36,839 nt of DNA, from the NCBI GenBank assembly GCA_018883245.1, contig VEQL01000026.1:1-36839 (forward strand), read 5' to 3'. The notes below the pieces were generated by a model. The model was given only the letters and a program-made list of their open reading frames with translations. It ran no database searches and had not been told where the DNA came from. This document shows positions 23,204-31,495 of the stretch, one piece after another; position 1 is the stretch's first letter, and each line of letters starts with the position of its first letter. A program made the position numbers and the translations under genes. The stretch comes from Chthoniobacterales bacterium. GTDB lineage: Bacteria; Verrucomicrobiota; Verrucomicrobiia; Chthoniobacterales; JACTMZ01.

Positions 23204-23671
23204 CTATGGTTTTGCTTTTGCCGGCTTCGGCATCGACGGGGGAAGAATTTTCAAGCGTGCCGCTTTGGCGAGCTGCCGCTGGCGCTCGTCGAAAGAACAA
23301 AAGGTGTCGGCTCCCAGCGACAGAGCCGATGCTGTTTGCAGGATATCCAACGAGCGCGCTGGAATGGTCGGGGTGTAGCGACGGGAAAGTTCCCGGGCCA
23401 GACGGAAAAGTTCGCTCTGCGGCGTGTCGCGCCGCGCGAGAATGCCGCTGGCAAGATCCGCTTCGATCTGGCGAAAGGCGGCATCGTGGGTCGCGCGTGT
23501 GATGATTCGCTCGCGAAGCGCGCGCCGGATTGTGTTCGTCACTTCCAACTCCGCCAGCAGCGTGTAGGGGATACTCTCGCGGAACTGCGCCGCGACCGGT
23601 AACGCATGCCTGTGAAAGAAATCACCCGGCAACAGCAGCGCCAGCAGGAAACTGGAATCACAAAAAGTCAT
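23204..23671 (-). CDS. vapC: VapC-type PIN-domain toxin
   Basis: A 155-residue PIN-domain RNase toxin. The acidic residues of the PIN core are visible: CDSSFLLALLL near the N-terminus (Asp 5), ELEVTNTIRRAL (Glu near 44), and DILQTASALSLGADTFCSFDERQRQLAKAA near the end (two Asp). The first four bases overlap the antitoxin's stop (ATGA), giving antitoxin-first order. The toxin probably cleaves tRNA or rRNA. The C-terminus is Lys/Pro-rich. The start at 23671 is chosen by domain limits and coupling. Confidence 0.88.
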   Translation of the reverse strand: MTFCDSSFLLALLLPGDFFHRHALPVAAQFRESIPYTLLAELEVTNTIRRALRERIITRATHDAAFRQIEADLASGILARRDTPQSELFRLARELSRRYTPTIPARSLDILQTASALSLGADTFCSFDERQRQLAKAARLKILPPSMPKPAKAKP

Positions 23672-23904
23672 TCGCCCCGGTCGCGGCAAAGCATCTGCAC
23701 GGCGCTTTTCTCGTGGCGCCCGGGCGCAGGAGCAGCTCCGCCGAATCTCGCGCGAAAGTCGGGCTTGGAAACGGACGGGCCCGCCGGAAGCAGTCGCGCC
23801 ACAACGCGCTTGCGTTTGGTGATGGCGATTTCCTGGCCCTCGAAAAGCAGGGCCTGCAAGCTGGGAAATGAGGTGCGAAGGTCGCGGACCGTGGCGGTTT
23901 TCAT
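23668..23904 (-). CDS. Phd/YefM-type antitoxin
   Basis: A 78-residue antitoxin. The N-terminus MKTATVRDLRTSFPSLQALL, followed by GQEIAITKRKRVVARLLPAG, is the DNA-binding Phd/YefM domain. The rest is a charged tail that would wrap round the toxin. It is translated just upstream of the PIN toxin with a 4-base overlap. It is preceded directly by a perfect palindrome (23905-23926), the likely site for autorepression by the toxin-antitoxin complex. Confidence 0.86.
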   Translation of the reverse strand: MKTATVRDLRTSFPSLQALLFEGQEIAITKRKRVVARLLPAGPSVSKPDFRARFGGAAPAPGRHEKSAVQMLCRDRGE

Positions 23905-23926
23905 TGTGAATCAAATGTGATTCACA
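23905..23926. promoter_or_regulatory. Palindromic operator of the Phd-VapC pair
   Basis: TGTGAATCA (23905-23913), spacer AATG, TGATTCACA (23918-23926): a perfect 9-bp inverted repeat. It touches the antitoxin start codon (ATG begins at 23904 on the minus strand), the usual place for an antitoxin-bound operator, so binding would block transcription or translation initiation. Confidence 0.75.
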
Positions 23927-24008
23927 TCGCACTGGCTGTCAACCGCGTCCGATGGTATCGATACGGATTTCATTGGCGGACAGTTTTGCGACGGCTTATG
24001 CTGTATTT

Positions 24009-24509
24009 GTGACAGCTCCCCGGCTGGCTCTATCGATCGTGGCAGCGCTGTTGCTTGCTGTCCCCTGTTTCGGACGTCTCGGCGAAACTTTCGATGGTTG
24101 CACCAAGCGCTACGGCAAGCATGTGCGGATCAGCAACGATGGCGGGGTCTATGTCTTCGAATCCTCGGGCTTCCGTATTTTTGCAGAATTCGACGACGGA
24201 AAAGTGGACCGCATTGCCTACAAAAAACTTCTCCCGACGAAAGACTACGTCGGTCCGCCGCTCCAAATCTCGATGAGCGAAATCCACGAGTTGCTCAACC
24301 GGAATTTCGGTGGCGGGAAATGGGAAACGCTTCATCCGGACCTTTACACGGTGGTTTACGAGTGCCCCGACAAAAAAATGTCTGCGGTCTATTCAACGCT
24401 GACCGGACGTCTGATCATCTTCACCGAAGCTGCCGGTCAGAATGCGCTCAAGGCCGCCGAGGAAGCTGCCCAGAAACAGCCCGAGGCCGCCGGCTTGGAG
24501 GGGTTGTGA
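24009..24509 (+). CDS. Hypothetical secreted protein
   Basis: A 166-residue protein from the GTG at 24009, which starts an ideal signal peptide (APRLALSIVAALLLAVPCFG). The mature part starts with LGETFDGCTKRYGKH and includes a pattern of beta strands (GVYVFESSGFRIFAEFDDGKVDRIAYKK), IHELLNRNFGGGKWE and an Ala/Gln-rich tail. An upstream ATG at 23952 exists but gives a poor signal. It may be a distant relative of small 'LG..Y...Y....Y' envelope proteins; I do not recognise it. It is divergent from the antitoxin gene. Confidence 0.68.
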   Translation: MTAPRLALSIVAALLLAVPCFGRLGETFDGCTKRYGKHVRISNDGGVYVFESSGFRIFAEFDDGKVDRIAYKKLLPTKDYVGPPLQISMSEIHELLNRNFGGGKWETLHPDLYTVVYECPDKKMSAVYSTLTGRLIIFTEAAGQNALKAAEEAAQKQPEAAGLEGL

Positions 24510-24617
24510 GTTCTGCCCGGCTTGGGGCGTGACCGCGCAGGCTACGGCATGTAAACCCGTGCAGGGCTCGCGTCGCGGTTGAACATTCCGGCCGTCTGCA
24601 GAGTCTCATCTCAAGTC

Positions 24618-26570
24618 ATGACCCGCCATATTCCGCTTCTCGCGTTGCTTTTGCCTTGTGCCGCCTTCGCCATGGAAATCAACCCTTCAAACCCGCAACC
24701 CCCGGTGATTCCTCTTCGGGATTTTTTCCGCAATCCAGTCGGGGCTGCTTACCAGGTCAGCCCCGGCGGCGACTATATTTCATGGCTCGCGCCTTGGGAA
24801 AACCGCCTCAACGTCTTCGTCCAGCCGGTCGATGGAAGCGCGAAACCGAGGCGGCTTACCGACGCGACCAAGCGCGACATCGCCGGCTATTTTTGGGCCG
24901 CGAAAGATCAGGTGGTCTATTTGCAGGACGACGGCGGGGACGAAAATTTCCACCTCTACGCGGTCAATGCGGATGGCACCGGCAAGCGCGACCTCACGCC
25001 GTTCCCGGGTGTCCGGGTGGGCGTGGTCGATGACCTGCGCGATGACGAGGACCATCTTCTCATAAGCATGAACAAGCGCGACGCGCGCGTGTTCGATGTC
25101 TTCCGCCTCAACACGCGCAGCGGCGAGATGGAACTCGTGGCCGAAAATCCCGGCAGCGTGTCCTCCTGGGTCACTGACCACGACGGCAAAGTGCGCGCCG
25201 CCGTGCAGACCGACGGAGTCAACACAGAAATGCTTTACCGCGAGACCGAGGACCAGCCATTCCGCAAAGTTCTGACCACCGATTTCCGCGAGAGTGTCGA
25301 TCCGATGTTTTTCACTTACGACAACAAGGAACTTTACGCCACCTCCAACCTCGGGCGCGACAAGGCGGCCATTGTCCGTCTCGACCCTGCGACCGGCAAA
25401 GAACTCGAACTGCTTTTCGAGCATCCGGAGGTGGACACCGGTGGTCTTATCGGGTCCGACAAGCGCAAGGTACTCACCGCGGCCGTTTTCACGCGCGACA
25501 AGACCGAATACCATTTCTTCGACGAGTGGCGCCGAAATCTGCAGGAAAAGCTCGAGAAAAAGTTTCCCGGCTCCGAGGTTGCGCTCGTCTCCACCAACCG
25601 AGACGAGGACAAATTCATCGTCCGCACCCACAGCGACCGCACGCGCGGCGCATTCTGGTTCTACGACGACAAGATCGACGAATTGCGCAAGCTGTCCGAT
25701 ATCTCCCCTTGGCTCGACGAGAATCAACTGGCGCCGATGGTTCCCGTGCGCATCCCCGCGCGCGACGGCCTCGAGTTGCCCGGTTATCTCACGTTGCCGC
25801 CCGGGCTTGAGCCGAAAAATCTGCCGGCCGTGCTGTATGTCCACGGCGGACCTTGGGCGCGCGACGCGTGGGGATTCGACGGCACCGCGCAATTCCTCGC
25901 CAACCGCGGCTACGCGGTTTTGCAGGTCAACTACCGCGGTTCAACCGGCTACGGCCGTGCGTTTTGGGAAAAAGGCTTCAAGCAATGGGGCAAATCAATG
26001 CAGGACGATCTCACCGATGCATCCAAGTGGCTCGTCGAAGAGGGCATCGCCGACCCGAAACGCATCGCGATTTACGGCGGCAGTTACGGCGGCTATGCAG
26101 CGCTGGCCGGCATGGCGCTCACCCCCGGAGTCTATGCCGCGGGCATCAGTTTCGTCGGACCTTCCAATTTGTTCACGCTTCTCGCGACTGTCCCGCCTTA
26201 CTGGGAGCCGATGCGGAAGATGAACTACGAAATGATCGGTGATCCCGAGAAGGAAAAGGAACTGCTCACTGCCGCGTCGCCGCTTTTCTCCGCCGACAAG
26301 ATCGGAGCCCCGTTGCTCATCGCCCAGGGCGCCAACGATCCGCGGGTGAAAAAGGCCGAAAGCGACCAGATTGTCGAGGCGCTGAAAAGACGCGGGATCG
26401 ACGTGCCTTACATAGTGAAAAGCAACGAAGGCCATGGCTTCGCCAACGAGGAAAACCGCCTCTACTTCTACCGTGCCGTCGAGCGCTTCCTTGCGCGGCA
26501 TTTGGGCGGACGCACCGAGCAAAGCGACGAAAAAATCTCGGAGTTGGAATCCTCTTCCTCCGGATCGTAG
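24618..26570 (+). CDS. Secreted S9 family prolyl oligopeptidase
   Basis: A 650-residue peptidase with a signal peptide (about residues 1-18). A beta-propeller covers roughly residues 40-380 (blades such as WLAPWENRLNVFVQPV and DGTGKRDLTPF), and an alpha/beta-hydrolase domain covers 400-635. The catalytic triad appears at Ser 489 (GGSYGGYA), Asp 574 (GANDPRVKK) and His 606 (EGHGFANEE). HGGPWARD forms the oxyanion region. It is an acylaminoacyl or dipeptidyl-peptidase-like enzyme acting on peptides in the periplasm. ATG 24618 is chosen for the signal peptide. The C-terminal tail is Ser/Glu-rich. Confidence 0.93.
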   Translation: MTRHIPLLALLLPCAAFAMEINPSNPQPPVIPLRDFFRNPVGAAYQVSPGGDYISWLAPWENRLNVFVQPVDGSAKPRRLTDATKRDIAGYFWAAKDQVVYLQDDGGDENFHLYAVNADGTGKRDLTPFPGVRVGVVDDLRDDEDHLLISMNKRDARVFDVFRLNTRSGEMELVAENPGSVSSWVTDHDGKVRAAVQTDGVNTEMLYRETEDQPFRKVLTTDFRESVDPMFFTYDNKELYATSNLGRDKAAIVRLDPATGKELELLFEHPEVDTGGLIGSDKRKVLTAAVFTRDKTEYHFFDEWRRNLQEKLEKKFPGSEVALVSTNRDEDKFIVRTHSDRTRGAFWFYDDKIDELRKLSDISPWLDENQLAPMVPVRIPARDGLELPGYLTLPPGLEPKNLPAVLYVHGGPWARDAWGFDGTAQFLANRGYAVLQVNYRGSTGYGRAFWEKGFKQWGKSMQDDLTDASKWLVEEGIADPKRIAIYGGSYGGYAALAGMALTPGVYAAGISFVGPSNLFTLLATVPPYWEPMRKMNYEMIGDPEKEKELLTAASPLFSADKIGAPLLIAQGANDPRVKKAESDQIVEALKRRGIDVPYIVKSNEGHGFANEENRLYFYRAVERFLARHLGGRTEQSDEKISELESSSSGS

Positions 26571-26644
26571 GCCTGCACGAGGTGTCGGACGTTTGCCGAA
26601 GGGCGGTGTCGCGGTTGAACCTCCATCTTCAATTGTTGTGCGAA

Positions 26645-26672
26645 GAAAAGGCCCCGGGTTTCCCCGGGGCCT
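26645..26672 (-). terminator. Intrinsic terminator after the surface-domain fragment
   Basis: A perfect 10-bp stem (26663-26672 with 26649-26658) around a 4-base loop, followed on the minus strand by TTTCTTC. It is 24 bases past the stop of the minus-strand ORF ending at 26697 and probably ends the lpx transcript. Confidence 0.75.
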
Positions 26673-26696
26673 GCTTGTTCCCATTGGTTGCCGCGG

Positions 26697-27215
26697 TCAG
26701 GGACTCCTGCTCAGGTAGAGCAGCGCCCATGCAGACGGTGCACATCCCTCAGTGGTTTCGTTGTGCCACGAGAGGTTGAGGTTGTCGCACAGCGTCGAGA
26801 GCAAGGCGTAGGTATAGCCCGTGGGCAACGGACCCCCGCCGAGCGCGTTTTCGGCCGCTGCGAGGATCTGGCGCACCGTGAACCCGCTTAGCGCATCGCC
26901 CGGGTTCTTGTAATACAAGTCGCCCAGACCTGCGGGTGTCGCGCCGCCGTCGCTGAGCGCGATATTCAGCTTCAGCGCGAGAACTTGCCCGCCGAAGACG
27001 CCGGAAGACGAATTCGTCGGATCGACCAAATCGGCGGTGAGTTTGTTCGGCATGCCTCCGGCCGGAAGGTAGTCCTGCACTGCAAGCGCCGAACTGAACT
27101 TCGTCGAGTGGCCGCCGCTTCCTGGGGTGCCGACCTCCACGCCAAAGCCCCGTAACAACTGCTCGATACGGCAGATGGTTTCCCTCGCAAGCTGCCTAAG
27201 GGAGCGCCAATGCAT
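26697..27215 (-). CDS. Secreted/surface-domain fragment protein, possibly a remnant
   Basis: A 172-residue ORF starting at an ATG inside the last codons of lpxB (20-base overlap). There is no signal peptide. The body (SSSGVFGGQVLALKLNIALSD, GLGDLYYKN, GFTVRQILAAAENALGGG, LCDNLNLSWHNET) resembles the C-terminal part of large secreted bacterial proteins, in which 'VFGGQVLALQLN...GLG.L...VAQVLALAN..LGG' recurs. Here only this tail is present, so it may be a truncated copy that merged behind lpxB, or a real small protein. A terminator follows. Confidence 0.5.
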   Translation of the reverse strand: MHWRSLRQLARETICRIEQLLRGFGVEVGTPGSGGHSTKFSSALAVQDYLPAGGMPNKLTADLVDPTNSSSGVFGGQVLALKLNIALSDGGATPAGLGDLYYKNPGDALSGFTVRQILAAAENALGGGPLPTGYTYALLSTLCDNLNLSWHNETTEGCAPSAWALLYLSRSP

Positions 27216-28305
27216 TAAGAATTGCGCGGGCGGGTGTCGTTGAGGAGGGGGTGATGAGTTGGGCGCGGACGGCGGTGAATTCATCCCGCATCGAGCGGCG
27301 GCAGGATACGTCATCGAGGAGTCGCAGTGCTTCGGAGGCGAGGGAATCCGGCGTGGCGTCGTGCTGGATGAACTCTTTGACGATTTCTTTCCCGGCCAAG
27401 AGGTTGGCCATGCCGAGATAGGGGACTTTCACGACGGCGCGGCCGACGATGTAGGTGAGGGGAGCGATTTTGTAAACCAGGGCGTAGGGGAGTCCGCACA
27501 ATGTCGCCTCGAGCGTGGCCGTTCCGGAGGCAACGAGTCCTGCGGATGCGGTGAGCATGAGATCGCCGGCGTTGCGCAGGCCGATATCGCAGCCCACGCC
27601 GGCCTTTGCCGCCATGCCGCGCATGAGGATTTGCAATTTCTCCGAGGAGGCCGCGGAAGCGAAGACGGTTCGCGGACGGCGTGCGAGAATCTGCTTCGCG
27701 GCACCGAGCATGACGGGAAAAATTTTGCGCACTTCTCGCTCGCGGCTGCCCGGAAGAAGCGCAAGCAGATCGGGGTTGCGCGCTTCGTCGCCGGCGGGTT
27801 CGATCTTTGCGGCCATGGGATGTCCGACAAAATCGGTGTGAAGCCCGGATTTTTCGTAGAGGTCCTTTTCAAACGGGAAAATGCAAAACATGCGATCCAG
27901 CCAGCGGGCCATGCGTGGGATGCGGGCGCGGTTCCATGCCCAGACCTGCGGGCTGATGTAGTAGAGGAGCTTGAGCGCGGGACGGCGGGGTTGGAGCGCT
28001 TTCGCCATGCGCAGGTTGAAGCCGGGGTAATCAACGAAAAGCACAGCATCCGGCTTTTCGAGGGCAAGTTGATCAAGGGCCTCGCGGAATTTTCTTCTGA
28101 ACCATCCGTAGCGGCGCAGAACATCCCAAAGTCCGACCACGGCGGCGTCGTGGGTCCAATCCTCGACCTGCGGGGAAAGTGCGTGCAGTTTCGGTCCCCC
28201 GAGACCGGCGATTTCGAGGCCCGGCCGGAGGGATTCCAATTCAGACAGCAGTGCGGCGGCGTGCGTGTCGCCGCTCGTTTCACCGGCGATGACGAAGATG
28301 CGCAT
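27196..28305 (-). CDS. lpxB: Lipid-A-disaccharide synthase
   Basis: A 369-residue glycosyltransferase (family GT19) that joins 2,3-diacylglucosamine 1-phosphate to UDP-2,3-diacylglucosamine to make lipid A disaccharide. Signatures are RIFVIAGETSGDTHAA at the N-terminus, LFVDYPGFNLRMAKAL, YYISPQVWAWNRARI, FVGHPMA, LLPGSREREVRKIFP, and SGTATLEATLCGLPYALVYK. The start at 28305 is where the motif begins; the upstream frame to 28503 is a shadow. It follows the Gfo/Idh/MocA gene by 4 bases. Confidence 0.95.
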   Translation of the reverse strand: MRIFVIAGETSGDTHAAALLSELESLRPGLEIAGLGGPKLHALSPQVEDWTHDAAVVGLWDVLRRYGWFRRKFREALDQLALEKPDAVLFVDYPGFNLRMAKALQPRRPALKLLYYISPQVWAWNRARIPRMARWLDRMFCIFPFEKDLYEKSGLHTDFVGHPMAAKIEPAGDEARNPDLLALLPGSREREVRKIFPVMLGAAKQILARRPRTVFASAASSEKLQILMRGMAAKAGVGCDIGLRNAGDLMLTASAGLVASGTATLEATLCGLPYALVYKIAPLTYIVGRAVVKVPYLGMANLLAGKEIVKEFIQHDATPDSLASEALRLLDDVSCRRSMRDEFTAVRAQLITPSSTTPARAILNALALP

Positions 28306-28309
28306 GGAA

Positions 28310-29248
28310 TCAGGCAGCCAGCTGAGGTGCGCGTTCGGCGATCTGGCGGGTGATTTGCAGCGCGAGATCGAGGGCGGCGACGGCTTCGCTGCCGCCGACT
28401 TTCGGTTGCACGCCGGCGCGGGCGCAATCGACGAAGTGGCGGAGTTCGCGCAGGAGGGGTTCGCCCTTTTCGATGGCCACGCGTTCGCGGACGATTTTTC
28501 CATCCTTCAGCCGATACATCTTCGCCGTTTGTTTTTGATAGTTGAGCGAGAGGTAGGCGTCTTCTTGGAACAGGCGGATCTCGCGCATTTTTTTCATGCT
28601 GATGCGGCTGGCAGTGACGTTGGCCACGCATCCGTTGGCAAAATGCATGCGCACGCTGGCGATATCTTCGCTCTTGCTCAAGACGGCGACGCCGACCGCG
28701 TCGATGCTCGTCACCGGCGAGCGCACGAGATGGAGTATGATTTCGAGGTCGTGGATCATCACGTCGAGGACCACGCCGATGTCGAGACTGCGTCCGGGGT
28801 AGGGCGAGAGGCGCGTGACTTCGAGGAAACGCGGACGGTTGAGGCGCTGCTCCAGTGCGTCGAGTGCGGGGTTGAAGCGCTCGATGTGGCCGACTTGGAG
28901 CACAAGGCCGCGCTGGCGCGCGAGATCAGCCATTTCGGCGGCGTGGGCCGGGTTGTCGGCGATCGGTTTTTCGACGAGCACATGGCGTCCGGCACCGAGC
29001 AGCTTCATCACGATTTCGTGGTGGAGATTCGTCGGCGCCGCCACGGACACCGCATCGCAGCGTGCGATGAGATCGTCGAGCGAAGACGCGACCGCTCCGC
29101 CGTATTTGCGCACGGCACGTTCCGCCGCGGCGGGATTCGCGTCGTAAACAGCCGCGAGTTCGGCGTTGCCGAGCTCGCTGTAAATTCGCGCGTGGTTCCA
29201 TCCCATGCTCCCGACACCGACAACGCCCGCGCGAAGTTTGCCGCTCAT
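28310..29248 (-). CDS. Gfo/Idh/MocA oxidoreductase of the lipid A cluster
   Basis: A 312-residue NAD(P)-dependent oxidoreductase. The Rossmann fold is seen as VGVGSMGWNHARIY, followed by the EKPIAD motif and GHIERFNPALDAL. The C-terminal half is the usual Gfo/Idh/MocA beta-sheet domain. It lies between lpxI and lpxB, overlapping lpxI by 4 bases. In Acidithiobacillus and Leptospira a family member (GnnA) near lpx genes oxidises the 3-OH of UDP-GlcNAc to allow amide-linked acyl chains; the same role is a reasonable guess but no GnnB transaminase is seen here. Confidence 0.85.
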   Translation of the reverse strand: MSGKLRAGVVGVGSMGWNHARIYSELGNAELAAVYDANPAAAERAVRKYGGAVASSLDDLIARCDAVSVAAPTNLHHEIVMKLLGAGRHVLVEKPIADNPAHAAEMADLARQRGLVLQVGHIERFNPALDALEQRLNRPRFLEVTRLSPYPGRSLDIGVVLDVMIHDLEIILHLVRSPVTSIDAVGVAVLSKSEDIASVRMHFANGCVANVTASRISMKKMREIRLFQEDAYLSLNYQKQTAKMYRLKDGKIVRERVAIEKGEPLLRELRHFVDCARAGVQPKVGGSEAVAALDLALQITRQIAERAPQLAA

Positions 29249-30060
29249 GACCGCACTCCGATGAGGGTGATTTTGTGTTCGGCCGCGAGCGCTTGCACGC
29301 GCTCGGGGTCGATGAGCAGGGTGCGGCCGGCTTCGACGGCGAGGGCGGACAAGCCCGATTGCGCGCCGGCTTCCATGGTGAGCGGACCGACCACGGGGAC
29401 GTCGAATCGGAAGTCTTGGTCCGGCTTCGAGACTTTCACGGCAACGGCCTGGCCGCGACCGAGGAGCGCGCCGCGCTTGATGGCCTCGTTGGTTCCCTCG
29501 AAACCCTCGACGGCGAGCACGGTGCCGTTGCGGACGACAACGGTCTGCCCGATATCCAGACGGCTGACTTCCTTGGCGATGCGAAGTCCGAAGGCGATGT
29601 CTTCGTTCGTGCGGCGGCGCGGTTTCGGGCCGGCGAAATGTCCCTCCGGGGCGAGGAACTCCCCGACAAAAGTGGTGGCAGGGAGCAGTTCGACGCCCGC
29701 TTTGTCGAGCGAGTCGGCCACCGCGCCGAAGAGCGTTTCGGCATTGCGCTCCTTGAGTTTCGCAAGCAGCAGAAGCGCGGCGAAGTCGGGTCGCAGATCG
29801 AAGAGATTTTTCGGCGCTATCTGGCCGGCCATCATGGCGTGCTTGGCGCCGGTTTCCTTGGCGTAGGCAAGCAATTTGCCGAGCTGACCCACGTGGTGCC
29901 AGCGGATGTCATCCACTTCGCCCGCGAGTGCAGGATCTGTTTCATTGTGGAATCCCACGACGCAAATCCGCTTCACGCCGGCGCGACGAGCGGCTGCAAC
30001 GAGCTGGAACGGGTAGCGGCCGTTGCCGGCAATAATCAGGAGCGGGTCAGGTATGCTCAA
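29245..30060 (-). CDS. lpxI: UDP-2,3-diacylglucosamine pyrophosphatase LpxI
   Basis: A 271-residue LpxI (DUF1009) protein, which hydrolyses UDP-2,3-diacylglucosamine to lipid X and UMP, an alternative to LpxH. Typical segments are LIIAGNGRYPFQLVAAARRAG, HHVGQLGKLLAYAKE, HAMMAGQIAPKNLFDLRPD, FVGEFLAPEGHFAGPKP, and QTVVVRNGTVLAVEGFEGT with VEAGRTLLIDPE near the end. The start TTG 30060 gives MSIPDPLLIIAG; other starts are not better. It is divergent from phrB with 41 bases between, and first of the lpxI-oxidoreductase-lpxB operon. Confidence 0.92.
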   Translation of the reverse strand: MSIPDPLLIIAGNGRYPFQLVAAARRAGVKRICVVGFHNETDPALAGEVDDIRWHHVGQLGKLLAYAKETGAKHAMMAGQIAPKNLFDLRPDFAALLLLAKLKERNAETLFGAVADSLDKAGVELLPATTFVGEFLAPEGHFAGPKPRRRTNEDIAFGLRIAKEVSRLDIGQTVVVRNGTVLAVEGFEGTNEAIKRGALLGRGQAVAVKVSKPDQDFRFDVPVVGPLTMEAGAQSGLSALAVEAGRTLLIDPERVQALAAEHKITLIGVRS

Positions 30061-30101
30061 GGCGCTGGATTCTCGCGTCGCGGGCGGGCATTGTCGAGGC
30101 G

Positions 30102-31493
30102 ATGAAGACGGCTATTCACTGGTTCCGTAGGGATCTGCGCATCACAGACAACACGGCGCTGGCGGCCGCGGCGAAGGAGGCGGAGCAGGTGGTGCCGGTT
30201 TATGTGGCCAGCGATTGGAAAAAAAAGCACCGGTGGACGGGCGCGCCGCGGCAGACTTTTCTTTGCGGGTCTCTGGCGGCGTTGGACGGAAATCTACGCG
30301 CGATCGGGAGCCGTCTCGTTATCCGCGAGGGCGATGCCGTTGCGCAGCTGGCCGATCTGGTTCGCGAGACGAAGGCGGACGCGGTGTTTGCCAACCGTGA
30401 TCCGGATCCCTTCGGGCGTGCGCAGGAGGAAAAGTTGTCCGCGGCGTTGGCCGCTGCGGGGTGTGAATTGCGCATGTTCAAGGATGCGGCGGTCCATGAG
30501 CGCGACGAGGTGAAGACGGGGGAGGGCGGGAATTTCCGCGTGTTCACGCCTTACTCGAAAGCCTGGGCCAAGCTCGCAAAAGCCGCAGCCGGTCCGGCGC
30601 TGAAAAAGCTCAACACGCCGGGCGGTATCAGGAGCGCGGCATTGCCGACGCCGGCGCATTGGGGATTGGCTGAATTCACCGGCGGGGTCGAAGCGGGTGA
30701 AAAGGCGGCGCGAGCACGGTTGAAAAAATTCCTTTCGGGCCCGATCCATTGCTATGGCGCGACGCGCGACTTGATGGGTGAAGACGGAACGTCGCGCTTG
30801 TCGCAGGATTTGCGTCACGGACTGTTGTCGATCAGGGAAGTCTATCACCGTGCAAAGGAGGCTGCGGAGGGGGCCGATGCCAACGGGCGCAACAGCGTGT
30901 GGAAATACATCGCCGAGCTGATCTGGCGGGAATTTTATTTCCAAATCCTCTGGCACTACCCGGAAGTTCTCGAGCACGAGTTCAATCCGAAATACCGCGG
31001 AATGGAATGGGATCACGACGGGGTGAAATACCGCGCGTGGTGCGAGGGCCTGACCGGTTTTCCGATCGTCGATGCGGCAATGCGCCAACTCAACGAGACC
31101 GGCTACATGCACAACCGTTCGCGCATGATCGCGGCGATGTTCCTCACCAAGGACCTGCATCTCGACTGGAGGATGGGGGAGCAATATTTCATGCAGCGCT
31201 TGATCGACGGCGAGATCGCAAGCAACAACGGCGGCTGGCAGTGGAGCGCGGGCACGGGGGCGGACGCCGCTCCTTACTTCCGTATCCAGAACCCCTGGAG
31301 CCAGACGGCGCGCTATGATGCCGAAGGCAAATACATCAAGCAATGGGTGCCGGAACTGCGCGATGTGCCGGCGAAGGCCTTCCTCGAGCCGCCGGCGGAC
31401 GGCAAGGCGCTGGCGAAAGGATATCCGCTGCCGATGGTGGATCACGCGACCGAGCGCGACGAAACGCTGCGGCGGTTCAAGGTGGTGGCGTGA
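30102..31493 (+). CDS. phrB: Deoxyribodipyrimidine photolyase
   Basis: A 463-residue DNA photolyase of the class I cyclobutane dimer type. The N-terminal antenna-binding domain starts with IHWFRRDLRITDNTAL; the C-terminal FAD domain has WREFYFQILWHYPE, YMHNRSRMIAAMFLTKDL, DWRMGEQYFMQRLIDGEIASN in blocks, and WSAGTGADAAPYFRIQNPW. It repairs UV-made pyrimidine dimers using light. Length is normal. It starts a plus-strand run with rsmE (stop to start 2 bases) and bioD. Confidence 0.95.
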   Translation: MKTAIHWFRRDLRITDNTALAAAAKEAEQVVPVYVASDWKKKHRWTGAPRQTFLCGSLAALDGNLRAIGSRLVIREGDAVAQLADLVRETKADAVFANRDPDPFGRAQEEKLSAALAAAGCELRMFKDAAVHERDEVKTGEGGNFRVFTPYSKAWAKLAKAAAGPALKKLNTPGGIRSAALPTPAHWGLAEFTGGVEAGEKAARARLKKFLSGPIHCYGATRDLMGEDGTSRLSQDLRHGLLSIREVYHRAKEAAEGADANGRNSVWKYIAELIWREFYFQILWHYPEVLEHEFNPKYRGMEWDHDGVKYRAWCEGLTGFPIVDAAMRQLNETGYMHNRSRMIAAMFLTKDLHLDWRMGEQYFMQRLIDGEIASNNGGWQWSAGTGADAAPYFRIQNPWSQTARYDAEGKYIKQWVPELRDVPAKAFLEPPADGKALAKGYPLPMVDHATERDETLRRFKVVA

Positions 31494-31495
31494 CC

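Noticed and set aside
28265-29866. 533-residue open frame on the plus strand
   Set aside because: Antisense to the oxidoreductase and lpxI genes; no recognisable domain.
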